In this document: positions 16,559-24,501 of the stretch, in pieces
How the letters are laid out: each line of letters begins with the position of its first letter
Position numbering within the stretch: position 1 is the stretch's first letter
Assembly: GCF_900116645.1 (NCBI RefSeq)
Contig: NZ_FPBO01000048.1
Location: forward strand, 1 to 55,938
Origin: Pseudoduganella namucuonensis
Lineage (GTDB): Bacteria; Pseudomonadota; Gammaproteobacteria; Burkholderiales; Burkholderiaceae_D
Length of the DNA: 55,938 nt
Reading direction: 5' to 3'
Made by a program: the position numbers and the translations under genes
Notes under the pieces: model-generated
The model's database searches: none
Told to the model about the DNA's origin: nothing
The model's input: only the letters and a program-made list of their open reading frames with translations

Positions 16559-18775
16559 CTAGGCCTTCGCGGTCTTCGCCAGATCGAACGGCAGCGTGCG
16601 CAAGCGCTTGCCGGTGAGCTTGAAAATGGCGTTCGCGTACGCGGGCGCCAGCGGCGGCAGGCCGGGTTCGCCCATGCCGCTCGGCTTCTCGACGGACGGC
16701 ACGATGTGCACCTCCACCGCCGGCATGTCCGGCATGCGCGCCACCGTGTAGTCGCCGAAGTTCCGCTGCTCCACCACGCCGTCCTTCAGCGTGATGGCCG
16801 CGCCGGGCAGCGTCGTGCCCAGCGCCATCAGCGCGGCGCCCTGCACCTGCGCCTCGATGGTCAGGGGATTGACCGCTGTGTTGCAATGCACCGCCGCCGT
16901 CACCGTGTGCAGCCTGGGCGCGCCGTTCTTCACGGACGCCGTCACCACGTAGGCGACCACGGTGCTGAACGACTCGTGCATCGCCACGCCCCAGGCGTGC
17001 CCTTTCGGCAGCGCCTTCTTGCCGTAGCCGGACTTGGCCACGGCCAGGTCCAGCGCGGCCAGCTCACGCGTGTGCTTGGGATCGATCAGCTTGCGGCGGT
17101 AGGCCACCGGGTCCATGCGCGCGGCATGCGCCGCCTCGTCGATCAGCGTCTCCATCACGAAGGCGGTGTGGGTGGAGCCCACCGAGCGCCACCACAGCAC
17201 GGGCACGTTCTGCTTCGTGTTGTGGACGGAAAGGTTCAGCGGCACGTCGTAGGGCGCGCCCATGCCTTCGACCATGGTCGAGTCCACGCCGTCCTTCATC
17301 ATCATCGACTCGAACGGCGTGCCGGTGAGGATGGACTGGCCGACGATGGTGTGGTTCCAGGCAACGATGTCGCCCTTGGCGTCCAGCCCCAGCTCCGCGC
17401 GGTGCACATGCGAGGGACGGTAGTAGCCGCCCTTGATGTCGTCCTCGCGGCTCCAGATCACCTTCAGCGGGCCGGATTTGCCGGCCGCCTTGTAGGCCAG
17501 CGCCACGTTGGCCGCCTCCACCAGGTAGTCCGCCGTCGGCACGGCGCGGCGGCCGAAGCCGCCGCCGGCCGTCTGCGTGTGCAGCGTCACCTGTTCCGGC
17601 TTGAAGCCGGTGGCGCGGGCCAGGGCCATCACGTCCAGCGTCTGGAATTGCGAACCCGCCCAGACGGTGCAGCCGTCCGCCTTCAGGTCGATCACGCAGT
17701 TCAGCGGCTCCATGGGCGCGTGCGCCAGGTAGGGGAATTCGTAGACGGCGGTGATCCTCTTCGCCGCGCCCGCCAGTTTGGAGGTGTCGGCCTTCTTCGC
17801 CGGCGTGCCGGGCTTTTGCGCCAGCGCCCTGTACTCCGCCATCTGTTTGGCGGTATCGACCTTCTCGACGCCACTGGCGTCCCAATCCAGCGCCAGCGCC
17901 TCGCGACCCTGCTTGGCGGGCCAGTAGCCGTCCGCGATCACCACCACGCCGCGGCCGCCGCCGTCGGTCGCCACTTCCAGCACGTCGATCACGCCTGGGA
18001 TGGCCTTGGCCTTGGCCTTGGCCGCGTCCACTTTGGCGATCTTCGCGCCGAACACCGGAGGCCTCGCCACCACCGCCACCTTGGTCCCGGCGGGCTTGAA
18101 GTCCATGCCGAATTGCTGCGTGCCGTTGGACTTGGCGCGCGCATCCAGGCGCCTGGTCGGCTTGCCGATGATGGTGAAATCCTTGGCGTCCTTGAGCGCG
18201 ACGGTGGCCGGCACCGGCTGTTTCATCGCCGCGTCGGCGAAGGAGCCGTAGGTGGCCTTCTGGCCGGCGGGGCCGAGCAGCATGCCCTTCGAGGTCTTGA
18301 CCTGGTCCGCGCCCACCTTCCACTCGGCGGCGGCCGCCGCGATCAGCATCGCGCGCGCCTTGGCGCCGATTTCGCGGTACTGGATGTAGGAGTGCTTCAT
18401 CGTGATGGAGCCGCCGGTCATCTGGATGCCGAAGTTCGGGTCCTTGTACTGGTCGCCGGCCGGCGCCAGCTCGCCGCGCATCTGCGACCAGTCCGCGTCC
18501 AGCTCCTCGGCGATCAGCATCGGCAGCGCGGTCTGCACGCCCTGGCCGAACTCCAGCCGGTTCACCTGCACGGTGACGGTGTTGTCCGGCGCGATGCGCA
18601 TGAAGGCGTTGGGTTCGAACACCGGCTTGGCCGGCTGCTGCGCGTGCGCGAAGCGGTTGCCGCCGACGACGACGAAGCCCAGCACCAGGCCGCCGCCTGC
18701 CACCGCGCCGGCCTTCATGAAGGAACGCCGCGACATGCCCGGCTTCGCGTCCTGATTGATCCATTCGATACGCAT
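16559..18775 (-). CDS. molybdenum hydroxylase large subunit, isoquinoline 1-oxidoreductase beta type
   Basis: A 738-residue xanthine-oxidase-family subunit that carries the molybdenum cofactor. Residues 15-43 form a Tat signal (SRRSFMKAG, then a hydrophobic stretch ending AHAQ), so the enzyme is exported folded. FGQGVQTALPMLIAEEL, GGGFGRRAVPTADYL and the C-terminal GMGEPGLPPLAPAYANA, with the likely catalytic glutamate, are typical of IorB. The substrate is an aldehyde or N-heterocycle and cannot be named. It follows the iron-sulfur subunit by nine bases and shares its transport. Confidence 0.88.
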   Translation of the reverse strand: MRIEWINQDAKPGMSRRSFMKAGAVAGGGLVLGFVVVGGNRFAHAQQPAKPVFEPNAFMRIAPDNTVTVQVNRLEFGQGVQTALPMLIAEELDADWSQMRGELAPAGDQYKDPNFGIQMTGGSITMKHSYIQYREIGAKARAMLIAAAAAEWKVGADQVKTSKGMLLGPAGQKATYGSFADAAMKQPVPATVALKDAKDFTIIGKPTRRLDARAKSNGTQQFGMDFKPAGTKVAVVARPPVFGAKIAKVDAAKAKAKAIPGVIDVLEVATDGGGRGVVVIADGYWPAKQGREALALDWDASGVEKVDTAKQMAEYRALAQKPGTPAKKADTSKLAGAAKRITAVYEFPYLAHAPMEPLNCVIDLKADGCTVWAGSQFQTLDVMALARATGFKPEQVTLHTQTAGGGFGRRAVPTADYLVEAANVALAYKAAGKSGPLKVIWSREDDIKGGYYRPSHVHRAELGLDAKGDIVAWNHTIVGQSILTGTPFESMMMKDGVDSTMVEGMGAPYDVPLNLSVHNTKQNVPVLWWRSVGSTHTAFVMETLIDEAAHAARMDPVAYRRKLIDPKHTRELAALDLAVAKSGYGKKALPKGHAWGVAMHESFSTVVAYVVTASVKNGAPRLHTVTAAVHCNTAVNPLTIEAQVQGAALMALGTTLPGAAITLKDGVVEQRNFGDYTVARMPDMPAVEVHIVPSVEKPSGMGEPGLPPLAPAYANAIFKLTGKRLRTLPFDLAKTAKA

Positions 18776-18784
18776 GATGTCCCC

Positions 18785-19243
18785 TTAGGCGATGGTTTTG
18801 GCCGCGTCCTTGATGGCGGCGCGGATGCGTTGATAGGTGCCGCAGCGGCAGATGTTGCCGCTCATGGCGCCATCGATATCGGCGTCGGTCGGTTTCTTGT
18901 TGGTGCGCAGCAGCGCGGTGGCGCTCATCACCTGGCCGCTCTGGCAATAGCCGCATTGCGGCACGTCGTGCTTGACCCACGCGTCCTGCACCGCCTTGCC
19001 CACCTTGTCCGTTTCCATCGCCTCGATGGTGGTGATCTTCTGGCCCACGGCCGCCGAGATCGGCGTGACGCAGGAGCGGATCGCCGCCCCGCCCAGGTGC
19101 ACCGTGCAGGCTCCGCACAGCGCCGCGCCGCAGCCGAACTTGGTGCCCGTCATGTTGAGGTTGTCGCGCAAGGCCCACAGGATGGGCGTGGACGGATCGG
19201 CATCGACCTGCATGTCGCGTCCATTGATGTTCAAGGTGATCAT
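18785..19243 (-). CDS. molybdenum hydroxylase 2Fe-2S subunit, IorA type
   Basis: A 152-residue protein with two [2Fe-2S] domains. The ferredoxin-like cluster uses Cys38, Cys43, Cys46 and Cys58 (FGCGAALCGACTVHLGG). The helical cluster uses Cys97, Cys100, Cys132 and Cys134 (CGYCQSGQ, NICRCGTYQR). It passes electrons from the molybdenum subunit to an outside acceptor, often a cytochrome. ATG at 19243 (MITLNINGRDM) has GGGAG upstream; the longer open frame to 19555 lies antisense to or over dsbC and was rejected. It has no signal of its own and probably travels with the Tat-tagged subunit. Confidence 0.9.
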   Translation of the reverse strand: MITLNINGRDMQVDADPSTPILWALRDNLNMTGTKFGCGAALCGACTVHLGGAAIRSCVTPISAAVGQKITTIEAMETDKVGKAVQDAWVKHDVPQCGYCQSGQVMSATALLRTNKKPTDADIDGAMSGNICRCGTYQRIRAAIKDAAKTIA

Positions 19244-19291
19244 TGTTTTTTTCTCCCTGGTTTTGGTGGCACTGCGGGCGAGGCGAGGCAA

Positions 19292-19310
19292 GGCCCGGCG
19301 AGGCCGGGCC
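19292..19310. repeat. perfect 8-bp hairpin between dsbC and the iorA-like gene
   Basis: GGCCCGGC and GCCGGGCC enclose a GAG loop. On the minus strand the hairpin comes 20 bases after the dsbC stop and about 50 before the next start. No T-run follows, so it is not a classical terminator. It could reduce read-through or protect the upstream mRNA. Confidence 0.45.
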
Positions 19311-19329
19311 GGTGGCCATCCGCCTCCGC

Positions 19330-20055
19330 TTACTGCTTGACGGCGGCGAGCTTGGTTTCCAGCGTCTTGATGTCGATGGCGCCCGGGATGCGGCTGCCGT
19401 CGGCGAAGAAGATGTTGGGCGTGCCGTTGATCTTGAGCTTCTGGCCCAGCGCCAGCACCTTGTCGTTCGGCGTGACGCAGGCGGCGGGCGCCGCGGGGGC
19501 CGGCTTGGCGGAGATCATCCAGTCGTCCCATGCCTTGTTGCGGTCCGGCGCGCACCAGACGTTCTTGGACTTGGTGAACGAATCCGGCGACAGGATGTTG
19601 TACATGAAGGTGTAGATGGTGACGTTGTCCACTTCCTTCAGCGCCTGCTGGCGGAAGCGCTTGCAGTAGCCGCAGTTCGGGTCCTCGAACACCGCCATCA
19701 CGCGCTTGCCGTTGCCCTTCACGGTCTTCAGCGCCATTTCCAGCGGCAGGTCGGAGAAGTTGATCTTGTTCAGCTCGTCGATGCGTTCCTGGGTCAGGTC
19801 CTGGGAGGTCTTCAGGTTGAACACATGGCCCACGAACAGGTAGCTGCCGGTCTTGTCGGTGTAGCGGATTTCATCGCCGATGCGCACCTCGTACAGGCCG
19901 GCGTAGGGGGTCTCTTTGACGGAGTCCACCTTCACGTTGTCGCCCAGGCGGGGCTCGATGGCTTTCTTGATACTGGCCTCGGTGGAGTTCTGGGCGCCGA
20001 CACAGGCGGTCATCATGACGGACGCGAACAATAATGCGGTCTTGCTGTATTTCAT
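19330..20055 (-). CDS. dsbC: thiol:disulfide interchange protein DsbC
   Basis: A 241-residue periplasmic disulfide isomerase. The signal peptide ends near residues 18-21 (VMMTACVGAQ). The N-terminal dimerisation domain is followed by a thioredoxin fold with the active site Cys128-Gly-Tyr-Cys131 in EDPNCGYCKRF, the cis-proline loop in NGTPNIFFADG, and a second cysteine pair (NVWCAPD, AACVTP) as in E. coli DsbC. The MTAC segment looks slightly like a lipobox, so a lipid anchor cannot be excluded. It lies 15 bases after the ubiH-like gene. Confidence 0.92.
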   Translation of the reverse strand: MKYSKTALLFASVMMTACVGAQNSTEASIKKAIEPRLGDNVKVDSVKETPYAGLYEVRIGDEIRYTDKTGSYLFVGHVFNLKTSQDLTQERIDELNKINFSDLPLEMALKTVKGNGKRVMAVFEDPNCGYCKRFRQQALKEVDNVTIYTFMYNILSPDSFTKSKNVWCAPDRNKAWDDWMISAKPAPAAPAACVTPNDKVLALGQKLKINGTPNIFFADGSRIPGAIDIKTLETKLAAVKQ

Positions 20056-20070
20056 AGGTGGAGGCTCCGG

Positions 20071-21297
20071 TTACTGCTTTCCAAGTGCGTGGGAAATCAG
20101 CCGGCGCTTCAAGCCCGGCAATTTGTCCAGCAAGTTTAATCCCAAATTGCGCGCCATGCGCACAGGCTCAAAGTCCGTTCCAAACAGGCGTTCCAGGCCA
20201 TCGGTCGCCAACTGCATCAACAACACATCTTCCTTGCGCGCGCGGGCGTAGCGGCCCAGCACGCGCTCGTCGCCCATGCCGCGGTGCGGCTCGCGCTCGT
20301 TCACCGCGCGCACCAGCTCCGCCACATCGGCGAAGCCCAGGTTCATGCCGTGGCCGGCCAGCGGATGCACCACGTGCGCCGCGTCGCCCACCAGCGCCAC
20401 GCGCCGCGCCACCATCGAATGGGGCCGCATCAAGCGCAGCGGGATGGCGCGCACCGTTTCCGGCAGCACCGGCGTGAGCTTGCCCAGCTTCTCCTGCGCG
20501 TACACGGCCAGCCGGTCCGCCAGCTCCCGCCCGGACTTGGCCAGCAGCGACTCGGCCAGCATGTCCGGTGCCGACCACACCAGCGACACCATCTCGCCCG
20601 GCAGCGGCAGCAGCGCGACCACGCCCTCCTCGCCCGTGAACCATTGATGCGCCGCGCCATGGTGCGGCAGTTCGCAATGGAAGTTGGCGACGATGGCGCG
20701 CTGGCCGTAGGCGCGGTAATCGAGGCCGATGTCGCACTGGCCGCGCACCCACGAATCGGCGCCGTCCGCGCCCACGATCAGCTGCGACTGGATGCGCGAG
20801 CCGTCCTCCAGCTGGATTTCCGCCTGCTCGGCGCCGCACGCCAGCGCGGCCGCGCGGCCGGTGACGGTGGTGACATTGCTGGCGAAGCGCAGCGCCGCGT
20901 CCAGCGCCTGGTTCAGGTTGCGGTCCTCGACGATCCAGGCCAGCGTGCCGGTGTGGGCGCCGAAGGCGTCGAAACCGAGGCCGCCCGCATGCGCGCCGTC
21001 GCCATGCACCTGCATCGCGTCCACCGGCGCCACGCGCGCGGCGTCCAGCGCGCCCCAGACCTTCAGGGACGACAGCAGCTTGTTCGCGGTGTGGTTGAGC
21101 GCATAGACGCGCACGTCCCAGCTGGCGTCGGCCTGCGGCTGGGCGGAAGGTGGAGGGGATGGAGGGCACAGCAACGTGACGCTCTGCCCGGCCTGGGCGA
21201 ATCCGAGCGCCGCCGTCTTGGCCACCGCGCCATTGCCGACGATGCAGATGTCGGATTCGACGGCGCGCTGCCTGGAGGGGGAGGATGGACTAATCAT
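20071..21297 (-). CDS. FAD-dependent ubiquinone hydroxylase, UbiH/VisC family
   Basis: A 408-residue flavin monooxygenase. The dinucleotide-binding motif is IVGNGAVAKTAALGFAQAG near residue 20, and the second FAD motif is VALVGDAAHVVHPLAGHGMNLGFADV. GADGADSWVR is the DG motif of aromatic hydroxylases. Members add hydroxyl groups to the ubiquinone ring; which position is not clear. ATG at 21297 (MISPSSPSRQ) was preferred over an upstream in-frame ATG at 21369 because a perfect -10 box lies between them. Confidence 0.85.
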   Translation of the reverse strand: MISPSSPSRQRAVESDICIVGNGAVAKTAALGFAQAGQSVTLLCPPSPPPSAQPQADASWDVRVYALNHTANKLLSSLKVWGALDAARVAPVDAMQVHGDGAHAGGLGFDAFGAHTGTLAWIVEDRNLNQALDAALRFASNVTTVTGRAAALACGAEQAEIQLEDGSRIQSQLIVGADGADSWVRGQCDIGLDYRAYGQRAIVANFHCELPHHGAAHQWFTGEEGVVALLPLPGEMVSLVWSAPDMLAESLLAKSGRELADRLAVYAQEKLGKLTPVLPETVRAIPLRLMRPHSMVARRVALVGDAAHVVHPLAGHGMNLGFADVAELVRAVNEREPHRGMGDERVLGRYARARKEDVLLMQLATDGLERLFGTDFEPVRMARNLGLNLLDKLPGLKRRLISHALGKQ

Positions 21298-21303
21298 CCG
21301 GCC

Positions 21304-21309
21304 ATTATA
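21304..21309 (-). promoter_or_regulatory. -10 box of the ubiH-like gene, possible leaderless start
   Basis: The minus strand reads TATAATGGCCGGATG: a perfect -10 hexamer whose last base is seven positions before the A of the start codon. If this is the promoter, transcription begins at or beside the ATG and the mRNA has no leader. No good -35 is visible at the normal distance (about 21327-21332). Confidence 0.4.
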
Positions 21310-21608
21310 GCGGCGGCGCCGCGCCCCGTGAGCCTGCGCCGCGGCAGGGGGCCGGGCGGCGGCATCCACCCGCCATTACTTTCACGTAAATAGTGATGAA
21401 TTACCAATAAAACATCGCGCCATCCGGCTTTGGCGCGACGCGCCGGCGCGCGTCCCGGCGGATCGCCGCCGCCCGCCCGCGGGCCGCCAGTTCATAGCGG
21501 AGAGCGGCGTTTTGGCGCGATTCGGGCGGCGATTCGCACCGGATTTTTCCCACTCCCCGGCCGGTGCCGCCCCCTCCTTTCGCACCGCCGCGCATGGCGG
21601 ATGGGCCT
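21310..21608. other. intergenic region with no gene recognised
   Basis: About 300 bases between the divergent ubiH-like gene and the Cache gene. The part up to 21600 is very GC-rich with many short inverted repeats (for example GCGCGACGCGCCGGCGCG near 21434). The open frames in it are short and low in protein character. Nothing beyond the promoter elements at its edges could be supported. Confidence 0.5.
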
Positions 21609-21651
21609 TGTAAGATAGTTCCTACACCGAAGTCTTTTTCCACCATATAAT
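21609..21651 (+). promoter_or_regulatory. promoter with candidate activator site for the Cache-MCP unit
   Basis: TATAAT at 21646-21651 is a perfect -10, with a start point near 21658 and a leader of about 130 bases. No good -35 is present. In its place an imperfect inverted repeat TGTAAG-ATAGTT-CCTACA (21609-21626) is centred about 41 bases before the start. That is the usual position for a class II activator. The shape recalls LuxR/NarL-type sites, but the regulator is not known. Confidence 0.45.
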
Positions 21652-21789
21652 TTCACGTTGGAAACATTGTCGGAGCTATCCCAAAGCGGGGTCGGCGCGC
21701 CGTCGCGGCCACACCGGCAAACGAAAACGTTTTCACCACCACAGCGCCAAGCAAGTTAGCCGTTCACTACTAAAAGGACCTTAACAACC

Positions 21790-22347
21790 ATGGTACACAT
21801 CGCACAAAAATCCGTCCTCGCCACCGCACTCGCCGCATGCATGGCGTTCGCCAGCTGCTCCGCCGCCGCCGCGGAAGCCTTCTCGGCCCCGTTGCAGGCC
21901 AAGGTCGAGAAGTACAAGAAAAAGCTGGTTGAGTGGGCCGCCGACCCGGCCATCGTGGCCGCCGTCAAGGAAGCCAACAGCAAGTCCAATCCGACCGGCA
22001 TGACCAACAGCAAATGGGTCGAAGTCGAGGAAAAGAGCCCGGCCGCGACCGCCTTCAGCACCAGCAAGGCCGGCGCCCTGGTGAAGAAATGGGAAGAGGA
22101 CCAGAACATCAACAAGCTGGTGGTGCGCGATGAAAAAGGCAACCTGGTCGCGGCCAGCACCAAGCCGCTGCTGTTCAACAATGCCGTGCGTCCCGTGTAC
22201 ATCCAGGCGATCAAGGGCGAGACTTGGGCCGCCACCGCCATCGCCCCCGACCCGACCACCCAGATCAAGAGCGTGCAAGCTTCGGCCCCCGTGTTCGATG
22301 GCAAAAAGGTGATCGGCGTGATCCACGCCGGCATCACCAGCGAATAA
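21790..22347 (+). CDS. periplasmic Cache-like sensor protein
   Basis: A 185-residue exported protein with a signal peptide cut near AAAAEAF (residue about 28). No membrane helix follows. The body reads as a single PDC/Cache-type sensor fold: a helical start with AADPAIVAAVKEANS, then NKLVVRDEKGNLVAAST, SVQASAPVFDGKKVIGVIHAGI at the end. That last segment is typical of Cache domains. It lies 57 bases before a chemoreceptor, so it may bind a small molecule and present it to that receptor. No output domain is present, so a role as a binding partner is inferred. Confidence 0.7.
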   Translation: MVHIAQKSVLATALAACMAFASCSAAAAEAFSAPLQAKVEKYKKKLVEWAADPAIVAAVKEANSKSNPTGMTNSKWVEVEEKSPAATAFSTSKAGALVKKWEEDQNINKLVVRDEKGNLVAASTKPLLFNNAVRPVYIQAIKGETWAATAIAPDPTTQIKSVQASAPVFDGKKVIGVIHAGITSE

Positions 22348-22404
22348 GCGGTTTCCGCGCCCCGCGGCCGCGCGCCGTTCCCGTACACTCATCAGGAGAA
22401 ACTC

Positions 22405-24120
22405 TTGAAATTCCTTGAAAACATGAAGGTCGGTCCGCGGCTGGCGGTCGGCTTTGGCATCGTGCTGGTGCTCATGCTGGCGTTGACCGGCGTGGCGATC
22501 AGCCGCATGGCCTTCATCCGCGCCAGTCTCGACCAGATCGTCGAACAGGACGCGGCCAAACTGCGCCTGGTCAATTCGATGCGCGACCTGGTGCGCTACC
22601 AGTCGGTGACCGTGCGCGACGTGGTCATGCAAGAAGATTTCGCTTTCAAGAAGAAGGAACTGCTGCTGGCCAAGCAGTCCAAGGAAACGTATCGCAAGGC
22701 CGCCGAGCAGCTGACCGCGCTGTTCGTCGACCCGCAGGGCAAGGCGGCCATGGCCGCCATCGCGGAGCGCGACGCCAAGGTGAGGCTGGCCATCGACCAG
22801 GCGGTCGAGCTGTCGCTGAGCGGCGCGCAGCAAGAGGCGGCCGACACCATCCGCGACAAGGTGAGGCCGGCGCAGATCGAGCTGGTCGGCGCGCTGGAGG
22901 CCCTGCTGGAGCGGGTCGAGACCGGCTCGCGGGAATCGGCCGCGCGGGCCGGCCAAACCTACGACAGCGCCGTGCTGCTGATGACGATCTTCGGCGGCCT
23001 GGCCGTGCTGGTCGGTGTCGCGGCCGCGCTGCTGATCACCCGCAGCCTGTTGACGCAGTTGGGCGGCGAGCCGGTCTACGCCGCGCGGATCGCCGACCGC
23101 ATCGCCGCCGGCGACCTGGCGGTGCAGGTCGAGCTCAAGCCGCACGACCAGGGCAGCCTGCTGTTCTCGATGCGCGGCATGCGCGACGGCCTGGCCGACC
23201 TGGTCGGCCAGGTGCGGCTCAGCACCGAAACCATCGCCACCGCGTCCGGGCAGATCGCCTCCGGCAACCTGGACCTGTCCTCGCGCACCGAGGAGCAGGC
23301 CGGCACGCTGGGCGAGACGGCCTCGTCGATGGGCGCGCTGCACTCGACCGTCCAGCAAAACGCCGCCAACGCGCACCGCGCCAACGGGCTGGCGGTCTCC
23401 GCCTCCGACGTGGCGAAGAAGGGCGGCGCCGTGGTGGCGCAGGTGGTCAGCACGATGGGCTCGATCAACGATTCGGCCAGGAAGATCGTCGACATCATCG
23501 GCGTGATCGACGGCATCGCCTTCCAGACCAACATCCTGGCCTTGAACGCGGCGGTGGAGGCGGCGCGCGCCGGCGAGCAGGGCCGCGGCTTCGCCGTGGT
23601 GGCCTCGGAGGTGCGCAACCTGGCGCAGCGCTCGGCGGCGGCGGCCAAGGAAATCAAGACGCTGATCGGCGACTCGGTGGAGAAGGTCGACATCGGCGCC
23701 AAGCTGGTGGACCAGGCCGGCGCCACCATGGAGGAGATCGTCGAGAGCGTCAAGCGGGTCACCGACATCATCAGTGAAATCGCGGCCGCCAACGAGGCGC
23801 AAACCTCGGGCATCGGCCAGATCAACCAGGCCGTCAGCCAGATGGACGAGGCGACCCAGCAAAACGCGGCCCTGGTGGAAGAGGCCGCCGCCGCGGCCGA
23901 CAGCCTGCGCGAACAGGCGGACCACCTGACGCAAGTCGTCAACGTGTTCAAGCTGGACGACGCCCACACCGCGGCGGCCTCCGCCCCGCCGCGCGCCTCG
24001 GCGTCGGTGCGGACGCTGGCCAGGCCGGCGCGTCCCGCCGCCGGGCCGGCCATCGCCCCGCCGGCGCGCCGGCCGGCCGCCGCGCGCACCGGCACGGACG
24101 ACGACTGGGAAGAGTTCTAA
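22405..24120 (+). CDS. methyl-accepting chemotaxis protein with CheR-tether tail
   Basis: Chemoreceptor of 571 residues. Membrane helices lie near 11-33 and 189-212 around a helical-bundle sensor domain, followed by HAMP and a signalling hairpin with FQTNILALNAAVEAARAG at about 372. The last residues DDDWEEF match the xWxxF pentapeptide that tethers CheR and CheB in Tar and Tsr. The start is TTG at 22405 with AGGAGA at 22394-22399 (MKFLENMKVGPRL); an in-frame ATG comes six codons later. It follows the Cache protein and ends at a strong terminator. Confidence 0.9.
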   Translation: MKFLENMKVGPRLAVGFGIVLVLMLALTGVAISRMAFIRASLDQIVEQDAAKLRLVNSMRDLVRYQSVTVRDVVMQEDFAFKKKELLLAKQSKETYRKAAEQLTALFVDPQGKAAMAAIAERDAKVRLAIDQAVELSLSGAQQEAADTIRDKVRPAQIELVGALEALLERVETGSRESAARAGQTYDSAVLLMTIFGGLAVLVGVAAALLITRSLLTQLGGEPVYAARIADRIAAGDLAVQVELKPHDQGSLLFSMRGMRDGLADLVGQVRLSTETIATASGQIASGNLDLSSRTEEQAGTLGETASSMGALHSTVQQNAANAHRANGLAVSASDVAKKGGAVVAQVVSTMGSINDSARKIVDIIGVIDGIAFQTNILALNAAVEAARAGEQGRGFAVVASEVRNLAQRSAAAAKEIKTLIGDSVEKVDIGAKLVDQAGATMEEIVESVKRVTDIISEIAAANEAQTSGIGQINQAVSQMDEATQQNAALVEEAAAAADSLREQADHLTQVVNVFKLDDAHTAAASAPPRASASVRTLARPARPAAGPAIAPPARRPAAARTGTDDDWEEF

Positions 24121-24136
24121 CCCCCTGCCCCACCCA

Positions 24137-24168
24137 GGCGGCCGGCGCGAGCCGGCCGCCACGTTTTA
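24137..24168 (+). terminator. intrinsic terminator after the first chemoreceptor gene
   Basis: GGCGGCCGGC (24137-24146) and GCCGGCCGCC (24151-24160) form a perfect 10-bp stem with a GCGA tetraloop, followed by ACGTTTTA. The T-run is short but the stem is very stable. It starts 16 bases after the stop codon. Confidence 0.75.
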
Positions 24169-24501
24169 CCCCATCCCCTCCCCGCCACGGCGGCGGTCAA
24201 TATCCCCCATTCAGATCAGTTTTTAAAAAATTAATACCAGTCCAGCGGCGGCGGTGGTTTTAATTAAAAAAATATTAATACATGTTTCCATTTGCAAATC
24301 CCTCGGCGGAGCAAATAATTAATAGCGACATGCAAGTATCCCCGATTAAAAAAATTGATGGATGTCATAGACAAAATTTTTTTATTTATATGAGAGATTC
24401 ATATATATAATAATTTCCAAGTAGTAACTAGCACGCGGCGTGAATGGCATCTATCTATTCTCCGTTGTCATTCATTGTGATTCGGTTGCAATAAGGAAGA
24501 C
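24169..24501. other. AT-rich intergenic region before the second chemoreceptor gene
   Basis: About 330 bases that are strikingly AT-rich against GC-rich neighbours, with runs such as TTTTTAAAAAATTAATA and CATATATATAATAATTT. There is no plausible gene. TATAAT at 24406-24411 could be a -10 but no matching -35 is clear. Such stretches often bind H-NS-like proteins or mark recent insertion; neither can be shown here. Confidence 0.55.

Noticed and set aside
14144..19615. An open frame of 1823 codons on the plus strand across the minus-strand operon
   Set aside because: It lies antisense to several well-supported genes and its translation is rich in H, R, G and A as expected of a shadow frame in GC-rich DNA. 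No motif is present.
21430..21646. Short open frames on both strands between the ubiH-like and Cache genes
   Set aside because: They are arginine- and glycine-rich, lack ribosome sites and overlap each other and the proposed promoter.
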